Positions 1 through 6,506 of a stretch of DNA of 15,406 nt are shown here, piece after piece; within the stretch, counting starts at the first letter, position 1, and each line of letters begins with the position of its first letter. The DNA comes from an uncultured Streptococcus sp. GTDB taxonomy: Bacteria; Bacillota; Bacilli; Lactobacillales; Streptococcaceae. The stretch covers positions 1 through 15,406 of the forward strand of contig CAJPSM010000025.1 of the NCBI GenBank assembly GCA_905373305.1, read 5' to 3'. Below the pieces are notes generated by a model, which worked only from the letters and a program-made list of their open reading frames with translations, had not been told where the DNA came from and searched no databases. Both the position numbers and the translations under genes were made by a program.

Positions 1-1309
1 CCGTATCCGTGAGGTTGAGGCTTTGACAGGTCAGGTATTGGGAGAAGTGGATCATCTGGCGATTTTTCCTGCTACTCACTTTGTGACCAATGACGATCAC
101 ATGGAAGTTGCTATTGCCAAGATTCAGGCAGAGTTGGAGGAGCAGTTAGCTGTCTTTGAGAAGGAAGGTAAACTGCTAGAAGCCCAGCGTTTGAAACAGC
201 GGACAGAGTATGATATCGAGATGTTACGTGAGATGGGCTATACAAATGGGGTTGAGAACTACTCACGTCACATGGATGGTCGTAGCGAAGGAGAGCCCCC
301 TTATACGCTTCTCGACTTCTTCCCAGATGATTTCTTGATTATGATTGATGAAAGTCACATGACCATGGGGCAAATCAAGGGAATGTACAATGGAGACCGT
401 TCGCGTAAGGAAATGCTGGTTAATTATGGTTTCCGTTTGCCGTCCGCCTTGGACAATCGCCCTCTCCGTCGTGAAGAATTTGAAAGTCATGTCCATCAGA
501 TTGTTTACGTTTCAGCAACACCAGGTGACTATGAAAATGAGCAGACCGAGACAGTGATTGAGCAAATCATTCGTCCGACTGGGCTTTTAGACCCAGAGGT
601 GGAAGTCCGTCCGACTATGGGACAGATTGATGATCTTTTGGGTGAAATCAATGCCCGTGTTGAAAAGAACGAACGAACCTTTATCACTACTTTGACCAAG
701 AAAATGGCAGAGGACTTGACCGACTACTTCAAAGAAATGGGCATCAAGGTCAAGTACATGCACTCAGATATCAAGACCTTGGAGCGGACAGAGATTATCC
801 GTGACCTACGTTTAGGAGTCTTTGATGTCTTGGTTGGGATTAACCTCCTTCGTGAGGGGATTGACGTGCCAGAAGTTAGCCTAGTTGCTATTCTCGATGC
901 TGACAAGGAAGGTTTCCTACGTAACGAACGTGGCTTAATCCAGACCATTGGACGTGCTGCTCGTAACAGCGAAGGGCATGTCATCATGTATGCGGACACT
1001 GTGACTCAGTCTATGCAACGTGCTATTGATGAAACGGCCCGCCGTCGGAAAATCCAAATGGCCTATAATGAAGAGCATGGTATCGTTCCACAAACCATCA
1101 AGAAAGAAATCCGTGACTTGATTGCCGTAACCAAGGCAGTTGCCAAGGAAGAGGACAAGGAAGTCGATATCAATAGCCTCAACAAGCAAGAACGCAAGGA
1201 ACTTGTCAAAAAACTCGAAAAACAAATGCAAGAAGCCGTCGAAGTGCTTGACTTTGAACTAGCAGCTCAGATTCGGGATATGATGTTGGAAGTCAAGGCG
1301 ATGGATTAG
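1..1309 (+). CDS. uvrB: UvrABC excinuclease subunit B (5' end missing)
   Basis: UvrB is the damage-verifying helicase-like subunit of nucleotide excision repair; it is loaded by UvrA and recruits UvrC for incision. The reading frame is already open at base 2 (RIREVEALTGQV...), so the N-terminal third, with the Walker A motif and the start of the beta-hairpin region, lies outside the window. About 435 residues are visible of a protein that is normally about 660. Visible signatures are the DESH helicase motif (bases 347-358), YVSATPG (motif III region), LLREGIDVPEV and QTIGRAARN (motifs V and VI), and a C-terminal UVR motif (LEKQMQEAVEVLDFELAAQI) that contacts UvrC. It ends at a TAG with no terminator; the ribosome binding site of the next gene starts 7 nt further on. 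A MutX-like gene about 3.4 kb downstream fits a repair neighbourhood interrupted by the AT-rich block. Confidence 0.98.
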   Translation, partial: RIREVEALTGQVLGEVDHLAIFPATHFVTNDDHMEVAIAKIQAELEEQLAVFEKEGKLLEAQRLKQRTEYDIEMLREMGYTNGVENYSRHMDGRSEGEPPYTLLDFFPDDFLIMIDESHMTMGQIKGMYNGDRSRKEMLVNYGFRLPSALDNRPLRREEFESHVHQIVYVSATPGDYENEQTETVIEQIIRPTGLLDPEVEVRPTMGQIDDLLGEINARVEKNERTFITTLTKKMAEDLTDYFKEMGIKVKYMHSDIKTLERTEIIRDLRLGVFDVLVGINLLREGIDVPEVSLVAILDADKEGFLRNERGLIQTIGRAARNSEGHVIMYADTVTQSMQRAIDETARRRKIQMAYNEEHGIVPQTIKKEIRDLIAVTKAVAKEEDKEVDINSLNKQERKELVKKLEKQMQEAVEVLDFELAAQIRDMMLEVKAMD

Positions 1310-1328
1310 AGTGTTAGGAGGAGATGAA

Positions 1329-3149
1329 ATGGCAAAGTTAAATTACTTTACAGATGAATTTAGTGAATATGAATTAAAGAATTATTTTTATTCCTTGGAT
1401 GGAAGAGAACAGAAATCCGAACTTGAAAACTTTATTAATCAATATTTAGACTTATCTAAAGAAGAACAATTAAAATATGTTAAATCTTTTCTTACAGTTT
1501 GTGAAACTTTTGTTGTGCAAATTGATAAAACTGTCCAAAAAAAGATTTTAGAGACCTTAAATAAAATACCATCAAATAATTTACTATTATATAATTGGTA
1601 TGATTTTTCTAATTATTTATTTATTCTTTATTATTATTTATTTCGACCAAAAGAATACGAAGAATATTCTATATTGTTTGAAGATGGAAGTTGTTTTTTA
1701 AGAATTCTTGAATTAGTATTATATGGTGATTTAGAGGAACCTGAATTACTTGCTTCTCAAATACTTTCAGTTTTTTATCAATTATTTAATCAGAACACTT
1801 TACCAGAAGAAAAAAGAATTTTGTTAAAGAGGGAATTAGAATCATTTATAAGTTTTATATTCCAAGATATTGATTTTGAGAGAATTGAATATTGGTATTT
1901 AAAATTAGATGAGATGGTATCTATTTTTAAAAATGAACATCTCGAAAAAATTAATAACTATTATTTCAATAATCCTCAATCTAATTATGTTGAGGAATAC
2001 TTGGATTTTGTATCAAGACATTTTGATGATATAATTGAAGATTCAATTGATGTTGTTCGAAAAATAGCAGAAGAAAATGATTCGGATATAATTCGCAACC
2101 AAGCTATTAAGTTAATTGAGAAGTATGATAATGATTATTTAAAAGAGAAAAGTGATTCAGAATTTATCCTGTCATTAGACGCTAATCAACTTTTAGAACA
2201 AGCGGATAAGATTATATACTATATACGTTCTAAATTGACTGTTGATGCAAATGAGTTGAAAGAAATTGGTTCCTTTGGACATTATACTAAGATTGACACT
2301 TTAACAAACTACCTCATAAAAGCCGACTGGAAGAATGACAATGATGACAATGATTCTAAAGTGAAATCTCCCTATTTACGACTTACTAATCTAAAACAGT
2401 TAAACGATCCAATGGAAGGAAGGGCAATCCACGATTATTTGGGTATAGATAATACGTTTTTTCAACAATATCAAACTTCAAATGTTTTTATATCTTCTCT
2501 AACCACGGTATCTGATAGTTTACCTATGTGGAAGGAGTATGCAGATTCATCTCAAGGTGCTTTCCTTGAATATGATCTATCTTATCTTGAAGATATAGTT
2601 GCTCATAAATCAATAGAGTTTGTTAAAGTTCATTATTTAGATTTAATATCAGAGAATAAAGATGAAACAGATGTTGGTAAATCTCTTGATAATTTAAAAC
2701 AGATATTTGAAAAATTGCAAGAACTAGAAGCTGAAGAAGAATTAAAAAGTTTTGCTGAGAAATTAAAGAAGATTTCTTACCTTTTCAAAGTTAAAGACTA
2801 TGAGTATGAAATGGAGTATCGTATTTTAATTAATTTAGATGATACAGCGATACAAAATATTATTAATAGAGATGCTAAGGATTCATCAAATGAGAAATAC
2901 TTGAAGAAAGAAGAAATTGGGTTAGAAGTTTTTGATAAAGTTAACTATCATGATTTTAGAAAGTATATTGTATTAAGCGCGAAAGATAATGGCAGATATG
3001 ATTTATTTGTATACATCAATCTGGCTCCCTTGAAATATTCGAAGGTTATCCTAGGTCCAAAGGTTACGGATGCAGACTATATTGCACCTTACCTCAAACT
3101 TGCCAATCCTGATATAGAGATAGAAAGTTCGAAAATTCCTTATCGTTGA
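1329..3149 (+). CDS. DUF2971-domain protein with long helical N-terminus (accessory, AT-rich)
   Basis: This 606-residue protein has no assigned function. The C-terminal half resembles DUF2971 proteins: GHYTK (about residue 317), YLRLTNLKQLNDPMEG (about 349-364), FISSLTTVSDSLPMWKEYAD (about 387-406), YEYEMEYRIL (about 491-500), VILGPKV (about 573-579) and the terminal SKIPYR. The N-terminal 300 residues look all alpha-helical, rich in Leu, Glu and aromatics, with a possible HEAT-like stretch near 230-275; there is no signal peptide or clear membrane segment, so it is probably cytoplasmic. The ATG at 1329 is chosen because AGGAGG (1316-1321) lies 7 nt upstream; the GTG at 1311 would put that site inside the gene. 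Base composition is unlike its neighbours (1561-1620 has 8 G/C in 60), suggesting horizontal acquisition. No promoter is evident, so uvrB readthrough is likely. Some DUF2971 proteins occur near defence genes (recalled, not checked); a defence role here is inference. Confidence 0.85.
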   Translation: MAKLNYFTDEFSEYELKNYFYSLDGREQKSELENFINQYLDLSKEEQLKYVKSFLTVCETFVVQIDKTVQKKILETLNKIPSNNLLLYNWYDFSNYLFILYYYLFRPKEYEEYSILFEDGSCFLRILELVLYGDLEEPELLASQILSVFYQLFNQNTLPEEKRILLKRELESFISFIFQDIDFERIEYWYLKLDEMVSIFKNEHLEKINNYYFNNPQSNYVEEYLDFVSRHFDDIIEDSIDVVRKIAEENDSDIIRNQAIKLIEKYDNDYLKEKSDSEFILSLDANQLLEQADKIIYYIRSKLTVDANELKEIGSFGHYTKIDTLTNYLIKADWKNDNDDNDSKVKSPYLRLTNLKQLNDPMEGRAIHDYLGIDNTFFQQYQTSNVFISSLTTVSDSLPMWKEYADSSQGAFLEYDLSYLEDIVAHKSIEFVKVHYLDLISENKDETDVGKSLDNLKQIFEKLQELEAEEELKSFAEKLKKISYLFKVKDYEYEMEYRILINLDDTAIQNIINRDAKDSSNEKYLKKEEIGLEVFDKVNYHDFRKYIVLSAKDNGRYDLFVYINLAPLKYSKVILGPKVTDADYIAPYLKLANPDIEIESSKIPYR

Positions 3150-3212
3150 GTTTAGAAAAAATTAAAGCTTCAAAGAAATTATAATCTTTTTATTAATAAG
3201 GAGAAGCTAGTA

Positions 3213-4076
3213 ATGAAAAAATGGTTACTGATAATTTTCTGTATTATAAATATTGTCCCTTTATTCTTTATTCTACGTTTTACCTTCCTTATCTTTACAA
3301 CAACTTATGACATTTTTCCTGAAGCAAATCAAGCGGAAGTAGAGACAGCAGTAAGAAGAACTCTTGATTTGTATGGTTTTAAAGGAGATATGAAGGTTAC
3401 GAAGTTTTCTAGAGATAAATGGACTTCTGAAAAATACAAAATTGAATACGATTATAGTGAAGAGGTTAATGGAAGTAGAGTAACTGTGAGACATGCCTTG
3501 TTTTATCGTCCAGAGTCCTCAAAATACAATCCCCAAAAGACTGATGAAGAACTAGCCTATGATGGAACTACGAAAACCATGTTACAAGAATTTTCAGACA
3601 TGGCTCATAAACTACTCAACCAGCATCCTGTCAGTGTCTCTAATAAAGACAAGGTAGAGAGTTTTTTTAAGCAATATGAAAATCCAAATCTAGAATATGT
3701 GAATAGTTACTGGAGTGTCGATACTGAATCTGAAAATATCCAAGACTATTATGCTCTCATTGAAAAGAACCGTAAGGAAGGGAAAGCTTTTCAAGGTTTA
3801 TATGATCTCCCTATTGATGAATTCTTGGAAAAAGAAATGATTAAAGGATACATCATCTATCGCGATATTGTTTTAGAAGAGGGTGAGAAAGATTATTTTG
3901 ATAGTGAAGGTGGACTGACAGAATTTATTTCAAATGGGATAGATAATGCCGAGTTGCCAGATGCCTTTTATGAGGTTTCTTACTACTATGGTGCTAAAGG
4001 ATATCGTTCGGGCAGTAGTGTCCCTTTAAAGGTTCAAAACCATAAGATGCTCTATTATGGAAGTAATTTTAACTAA
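3213..4076 (+). CDS. Membrane-anchored exported protein, unknown family
   Basis: The 287-residue product has a positively charged start (MKKW) and one long hydrophobic segment (about residues 4-30, LLIIFCIINIVPLFFILRF). A soluble, Tyr- and charge-rich region of about 255 residues follows. There is no lipobox cysteine directly after the segment and no LPXTG motif, so the likely topology is a single N-terminal anchor with the domain outside the membrane. AAGGAG (3198-3203) lies 9 nt before the ATG. I do not recognise the family. The single-anchor layout with an extracellular domain is also that of streptococcal TipC-type immunity proteins to LXG toxins, but I see no diagnostic motif and no LXG toxin gene nearby, so that is only a possibility. 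It lies between the DUF2971 gene (63-nt gap) and another membrane protein gene. Its base composition is less extreme than that of the DUF2971 gene. Confidence 0.8.
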   Translation: MKKWLLIIFCIINIVPLFFILRFTFLIFTTTYDIFPEANQAEVETAVRRTLDLYGFKGDMKVTKFSRDKWTSEKYKIEYDYSEEVNGSRVTVRHALFYRPESSKYNPQKTDEELAYDGTTKTMLQEFSDMAHKLLNQHPVSVSNKDKVESFFKQYENPNLEYVNSYWSVDTESENIQDYYALIEKNRKEGKAFQGLYDLPIDEFLEKEMIKGYIIYRDIVLEEGEKDYFDSEGGLTEFISNGIDNAELPDAFYEVSYYYGAKGYRSGSSVPLKVQNHKMLYYGSNFN

Positions 4077-4098
4077 AAATTTTATATGTAATAATTTG

Positions 4099-4107
4099 TG
4101 TTAAAAT
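4099..4107 (+). promoter_or_regulatory. Possible extended -10 promoter for the 4182 gene
   Basis: TGTTAAAAT (TG at 4099-4100, hexamer TAAAAT at 4102-4107) matches the streptococcal extended -10 form TGnTATAAT in all but one position of the hexamer. There is no convincing -35 hexamer 16-18 nt upstream. It sits in the 105-nt gap between two + strand genes and would give a leader of about 65-70 nt. Confidence 0.35.
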
Positions 4108-4181
4108 AATAGACGAGATAATTTAAAAGTGATAGATATTAGTCATTAGTTAGTAGTTTGAATTTAAAGGAGAAATAAATA

Positions 4182-4724
4182 GTGAAAAATTCGAGTACTT
4201 TTAATAAGCTTATTTATATCGTCCTATTTTCCTTACTGATAGCATTTGTTACTGTTCATGTCCTATTATGGTCATTTGGTTTATCATTTACTCCTATTAT
4301 TTGGAATATTTGGCTCTTTCTTCTAATTTTTACTCTATTTATTCGCTTTTTGAGGTCCTTTGCAATTCTTGATCTTCTATTTGGGATATTTGGACTACAA
4401 TTTATTCCCATAGCGTGGAATACAGGGCTTTTTGTTCCAATTATCCTCTCTATTTCGCATATTTTTATTTACTTTTTAAAGGGGAAATATCGCTTCCTTG
4501 AAGGAGTACGTAGTGCGATTTGTAGTTTTTATATCTGGTTATTTGTAATTGTCGTTTTCGCCCTTATTCCAAATCCTCCTGTTCCAATCACGATTGATTA
4601 TGAAGTTAGGGAACAAGAAATTGTCATAACAAAAGGATATTTACTTCATGATGTATACTATTATCATGAGTTGATTAATCCCTTTATCATGAAATCTGAT
4701 ATTAAATTCGAAAAAGTCATATAA
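4182..4724 (+). CDS. Small multi-pass membrane protein with internal duplication, unknown function
   Basis: The 180-residue product has roughly four to five hydrophobic segments between residues 8 and 130 and a short hydrophilic tail (about 136-180). Two consecutive segments are related: FGLSFTPIIWN (about residues 32-42) and FGLQFIPIAWN (about 70-80), an offset of 38 residues, so the protein arose partly by tandem duplication. The start is GTG at 4182, with AAAGGAG (4166-4172) 9 nt upstream; no better ATG lies nearby. I do not recognise a family, and no catalytic or transport motif is visible. It is preceded by a possible promoter of its own and followed after a short gap by the MutX-like gene, with which it may be cotranscribed. 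An envelope-related role is the most that can be inferred. Confidence 0.72.
   Translation: MKNSSTFNKLIYIVLFSLLIAFVTVHVLLWSFGLSFTPIIWNIWLFLLIFTLFIRFLRSFAILDLLFGIFGLQFIPIAWNTGLFVPIILSISHIFIYFLKGKYRFLEGVRSAICSFYIWLFVIVVFALIPNPPVPITIDYEVREQEIVITKGYLLHDVYYYHELINPFIMKSDIKFEKVI
4245..4472 (+). repeat. Diverged 114-bp tandem duplication inside the membrane-protein gene
   Basis: Bases 4245-4358 and 4359-4472 are two in-frame copies of a 38-codon unit. Hand alignment of the first 28 codons of each gives 57 identical bases of 84. At protein level the shared core is FGL-F-PI-WN followed by LF. The similarity fades toward the end of each unit, so the exact unit boundary is uncertain. Confidence 0.6.
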
Positions 4725-4747
4725 CAAATTAGAAAGTGAGTAAATTT

Positions 4748-5215
4748 ATGTCCCGTGCGCAAGCAACCATTTTAACCAATATCTGTCTGATTGAAGACAT
4801 TGAAACCCAGCGCGTGGTTATGCAGTATCGCTCTCCTGAAAAGAATCGCTGGTCTGGTTATGCCTTTCCTGGAGGTCATGTAGAAAATGGCGAGGCTTTC
4901 GCAGAGTCTGTCATTCGTGAAATCTATGAAGAAACAGGATTGACTATACAAAATCCCCAACTGGTTGGTATTAAAAATTGGCCTCTGGATACAGGCGGGC
5001 GCTACATCGTCTTTTGTTATAAGGCGACAGAGTTCTTTGGTACCCTTCGCTCTTCAGATGAAGGAGAAGTTTCTTGGGTAGAAAAAAACCAGATTCCTAA
5101 CTTGGATCTGGCCTATGATATGCTACCATTGATGGAAATGATGGAAGCGCCTGATAAGTCGGAGTTTTTCTACCTCCACCGTACTGAAGATGGCTGGGAA
5201 AAGAAAATCTTCTAG
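4748..5215 (+). CDS. mutX: Nudix hydrolase, MutX-type 8-oxo-dGTP diphosphatase
   Basis: Streptococcal MutX-type Nudix proteins hydrolyse oxidised purine nucleotides such as 8-oxo-dGTP, which keeps them out of DNA. The Nudix box is complete: G-HVENG-E-AFAESVI-RE-IY-EE-TGL, with the Arg-Glu and Glu-Glu residues that bind the metal. The protein is 155 residues from the ATG at 4748, close to the usual length of about 155. That ATG is preferred over the in-frame GTG at 4736 because AAGTGAG (4734-4740) lies 7 nt before it and serves as the ribosome binding site, and MSRAQATILTN is a typical beginning. The gene follows the unknown membrane-protein gene and faces niaR; its TAG stop overlaps the niaR stop on the other strand. 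The substrate is inferred from family and from nearby uvrB; a broader Nudix specificity is possible. Confidence 0.88.
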   Translation: MSRAQATILTNICLIEDIETQRVVMQYRSPEKNRWSGYAFPGGHVENGEAFAESVIREIYEETGLTIQNPQLVGIKNWPLDTGGRYIVFCYKATEFFGTLRSSDEGEVSWVEKNQIPNLDLAYDMLPLMEMMEAPDKSEFFYLHRTEDGWEKKIF

Positions 5216-5727
5216 TCTTTTACTAAATAACCTAGCTGATCCAAGGCCTCCTCGATATAGTGGAGGTCTTGTTGTGTTTCAGCTTCAACAAGGTGGTAAT
5301 GGATGCCATCCGTCAATTCTGAAAGTGGTCTAAAGTCTGAATTCTCGACTTGTTCTAGAAAATGCTGGACATCTCGACGACAGGTAAGTTTGAGCAGGGT
5401 CTCAATTTCTCCATAAACTGGATGGTCAATCAAAGTATTCTGAACACGTCCGCCATTATCTACAATGGCTAGAAGTTCCTGCCCGATTTCTTCCAGTTCA
5501 TGTTTCACTTTAAAGAGTTTGTGAACGTAGGGGCTGGCATCATTTTCTTTGTAGATATAGCCACGATTGGTGGATAGGATAGGAGCCCCATCTGCTCGAA
5601 GAATGGCGATGTCCTGTACAATGATCTGACGAGTGACATGGAAGTGCTCGGCCAAGGTTTGACCATTGAGGGCTTTTGGTGACTCTTTTAAAAGTTTGAG
5701 AAGAGCTTGTTTGCGGTCCTTTGTCAT
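5212..5727 (-). CDS. niaR: Niacin-responsive transcriptional repressor NiaR (YrxA family)
   Basis: NiaR represses niacin uptake or NAD synthesis genes when nicotinic acid is available. The 171-residue protein has an N-terminal winged helix-turn-helix (HTH_11 type, about residues 5-58, including LAEHFHVTRQIIVQDIAILR). A C-terminal 3H domain follows, named for conserved metal-binding histidines; candidates are H69, H76, H102, H143 and H145 (HYH). AAAGGAAA precedes the ATG. It is the second gene of an operon with niaX, 11 nt downstream of the niaX stop, so the repressor probably controls its own transcription together with its target. The gene converges on mutX with a 4-base overlap of stop codons and has no visible terminator. 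Confidence 0.93.
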   Translation of the reverse strand: MTKDRKQALLKLLKESPKALNGQTLAEHFHVTRQIIVQDIAILRADGAPILSTNRGYIYKENDASPYVHKLFKVKHELEEIGQELLAIVDNGGRVQNTLIDHPVYGEIETLLKLTCRRDVQHFLEQVENSDFRPLSELTDGIHYHLVEAETQQDLHYIEEALDQLGYLVKD

Positions 5728-5738
5728 AGTTTTTCCTT

Positions 5739-6266
5739 TTAGCGACGTTTTCGAAGCACTTTATAGACAGCTAGTGCTAATGTATAGTCTACCATACTGT
5801 GGATAATTGTGCCAAATCCAACTAGGACAAAGAGGACATAAAACATATTTTCAATGTTTGTCCCTGAGGTAGCATAGAAGATGATACAAGCTAGTACTTC
5901 AGCGATAGCATGAACAACACCTAAAACAAAGTTAAAAATCCAAGACGCCTTTGGTTTATCCAAGGTTTCAGGAAATTTTTTCAAGTAAAATGCTCCCAAA
6001 GTACCGAAAACAATGTGAGAAAAAGCGCGCAGGACGATAACCATGGGATAGCCTGCCATCAGGAACCCGAGACTAGAAGCGATGATCACAAAACCAGCCA
6101 TCAAAGGTGATAGGAACATGGCGATAAAGATGGCGATATGACTTCCCAAGGTATAAGAAGCGGGTGGGATGACGATTTTAAAAGGCATAATGATTGGAAT
6201 CAAAATCGCGATTGCAGTGAGTAGGGCAGTCATGGTCATAAACTGCGTTTTTTTCCGTATATCCAT
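5739..6266 (-). CDS. niaX: Niacin transporter NiaX (ECF-type substrate-binding membrane protein)
   Basis: NiaX is an integral membrane protein that, in streptococci, is thought to bring nicotinic acid or nicotinamide into the cell, probably together with the shared ECF energising module encoded elsewhere. The 175-residue product has about five to six hydrophobic helices, including the stretches TALLTAIAILIPIIMPF, AIFIAMFLSPLMAGFVII and VLGVVHAIAEVLACIIF, as expected for an S-component. The ATG at 6266 is preferred over the in-frame ATG at 6278, because GGAGGT (just after the 6278 ATG) is a good ribosome binding site 5 nt upstream of 6266. It is followed at 11 nt by niaR. Specificity is inferred from the niaR linkage; I see no residues that prove it. 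Confidence 0.88.
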   Translation of the reverse strand: MDIRKKTQFMTMTALLTAIAILIPIIMPFKIVIPPASYTLGSHIAIFIAMFLSPLMAGFVIIASSLGFLMAGYPMVIVLRAFSHIVFGTLGAFYLKKFPETLDKPKASWIFNFVLGVVHAIAEVLACIIFYATSGTNIENMFYVLFVLVGFGTIIHSMVDYTLALAVYKVLRKRR

Positions 6267-6287
6267 AAGAACCTCCATTTAACTGTA

Positions 6288-6301
6288 TATACACAAGTAT
6301 A
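6288..6301. promoter_or_regulatory. Putative NiaR operator (TATAC-N4-GTATA)
   Basis: The inverted repeat TATAC-ACAA-GTATA overlaps the -10 element and predicted start region of the niaX promoter. An overlapping perfect 10-bp palindrome (TGTATATACA, 6284-6293) shares its left part. Its position is right for repression by the niaR product encoded in the same operon. Assignment to NiaR is inference from position and symmetry; the streptococcal consensus was not compared. Confidence 0.5.
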
Positions 6302-6327
6302 GTACAATAAATAGATAGACATGTCAA
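6299..6327 (-). promoter_or_regulatory. niaX-niaR promoter
   Basis: On the minus strand a perfect -35 TTGACA (6322-6327) is followed after 17 nt by TACTAT (6299-6304; 4 of 6 matches to TATAAT). An alternative -10, TATACT (6296-6301), has a 20-nt spacer. The transcript would start about 25 nt upstream of the niaX ATG at 6266. Confidence 0.65.
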
Positions 6328-6345
6328 GAATTTATTTTGATTTTA

Positions 6346-6410
6346 TTGAAAATTTTCAAAAGTATAGGTGGTAGATTCAAAGGATTTTCATATATTTTCA
6401 AAATTTTGAA
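6346..6410. repeat. Two 14-bp perfect palindromes upstream of niaX
   Basis: TTGAAAATTTTCAA (6346-6359) and TTCAAAATTTTGAA (6397-6410) are each perfectly self-complementary, with centres 51 bp apart. They differ only by swapping G and C in the arms. They lie in the 240-nt gene-free stretch between niaX and panT, upstream of the niaX promoter. The region is very AT-rich, which raises the chance expectation. Apart from the promoter, operator and panT terminator, I see nothing else in this gap. Confidence 0.5.
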
Positions 6411-6465
6411 CGAGTGACTCCTTGGTCATAACCATTTATGAATAGAAGATGAGCCTTTGCTGGTG

Positions 6466-6502
6466 AAAACTAAAACTCCACCTTCAGTACGAAAGTGGAG
6501 TT
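6466..6502 (-). terminator. Intrinsic terminator after panT
   Basis: AACTCCAC (6474-6481) pairs with GTGGAGTT (6495-6502), extended inward by three pairs past one mismatch, with a 5-nt loop. On the minus strand the hairpin begins 4 nt after the panT stop and is followed by a T-rich run (complement of 6466-6475), so it ends the coaB-coaC-panT transcript. A T-rich run also follows on the + strand, but no + strand gene reads into it. Confidence 0.85.
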
Positions 6503-6506
6503 GTTT

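Noticed and set aside
1311..1313. GTG as the start of the DUF2971 gene
   Set aside because: It places the AGGAGG ribosome binding site inside the gene; the ATG at 1329 has ideal spacing.
3180..3185. TATAAT as a promoter for the 3213 gene
   Set aside because: A perfect hexamer, but there is no TG extension and no -35-like sequence at 16-18 nt; AT-rich DNA produces such hexamers often.
3166..3208. AGCTTC/GAAGCT inverted repeat near the ribosome binding site of the 3213 gene
   Set aside because: Only 6 bp with a loop of 31 nt; not a convincing RNA switch.
4736..4738. GTG as the mutX start
   Set aside because: It lies within the AAGTGAG ribosome binding site for the ATG at 4748, which gives the usual MutX N-terminus.
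6302..6470. BOX, RUP or SPRITE repeat, or a riboswitch, between panT and niaX
   Set aside because: No resemblance to these pneumococcal repeats as I remember them, and no conserved riboswitch core; only AT-rich palindromes are seen.
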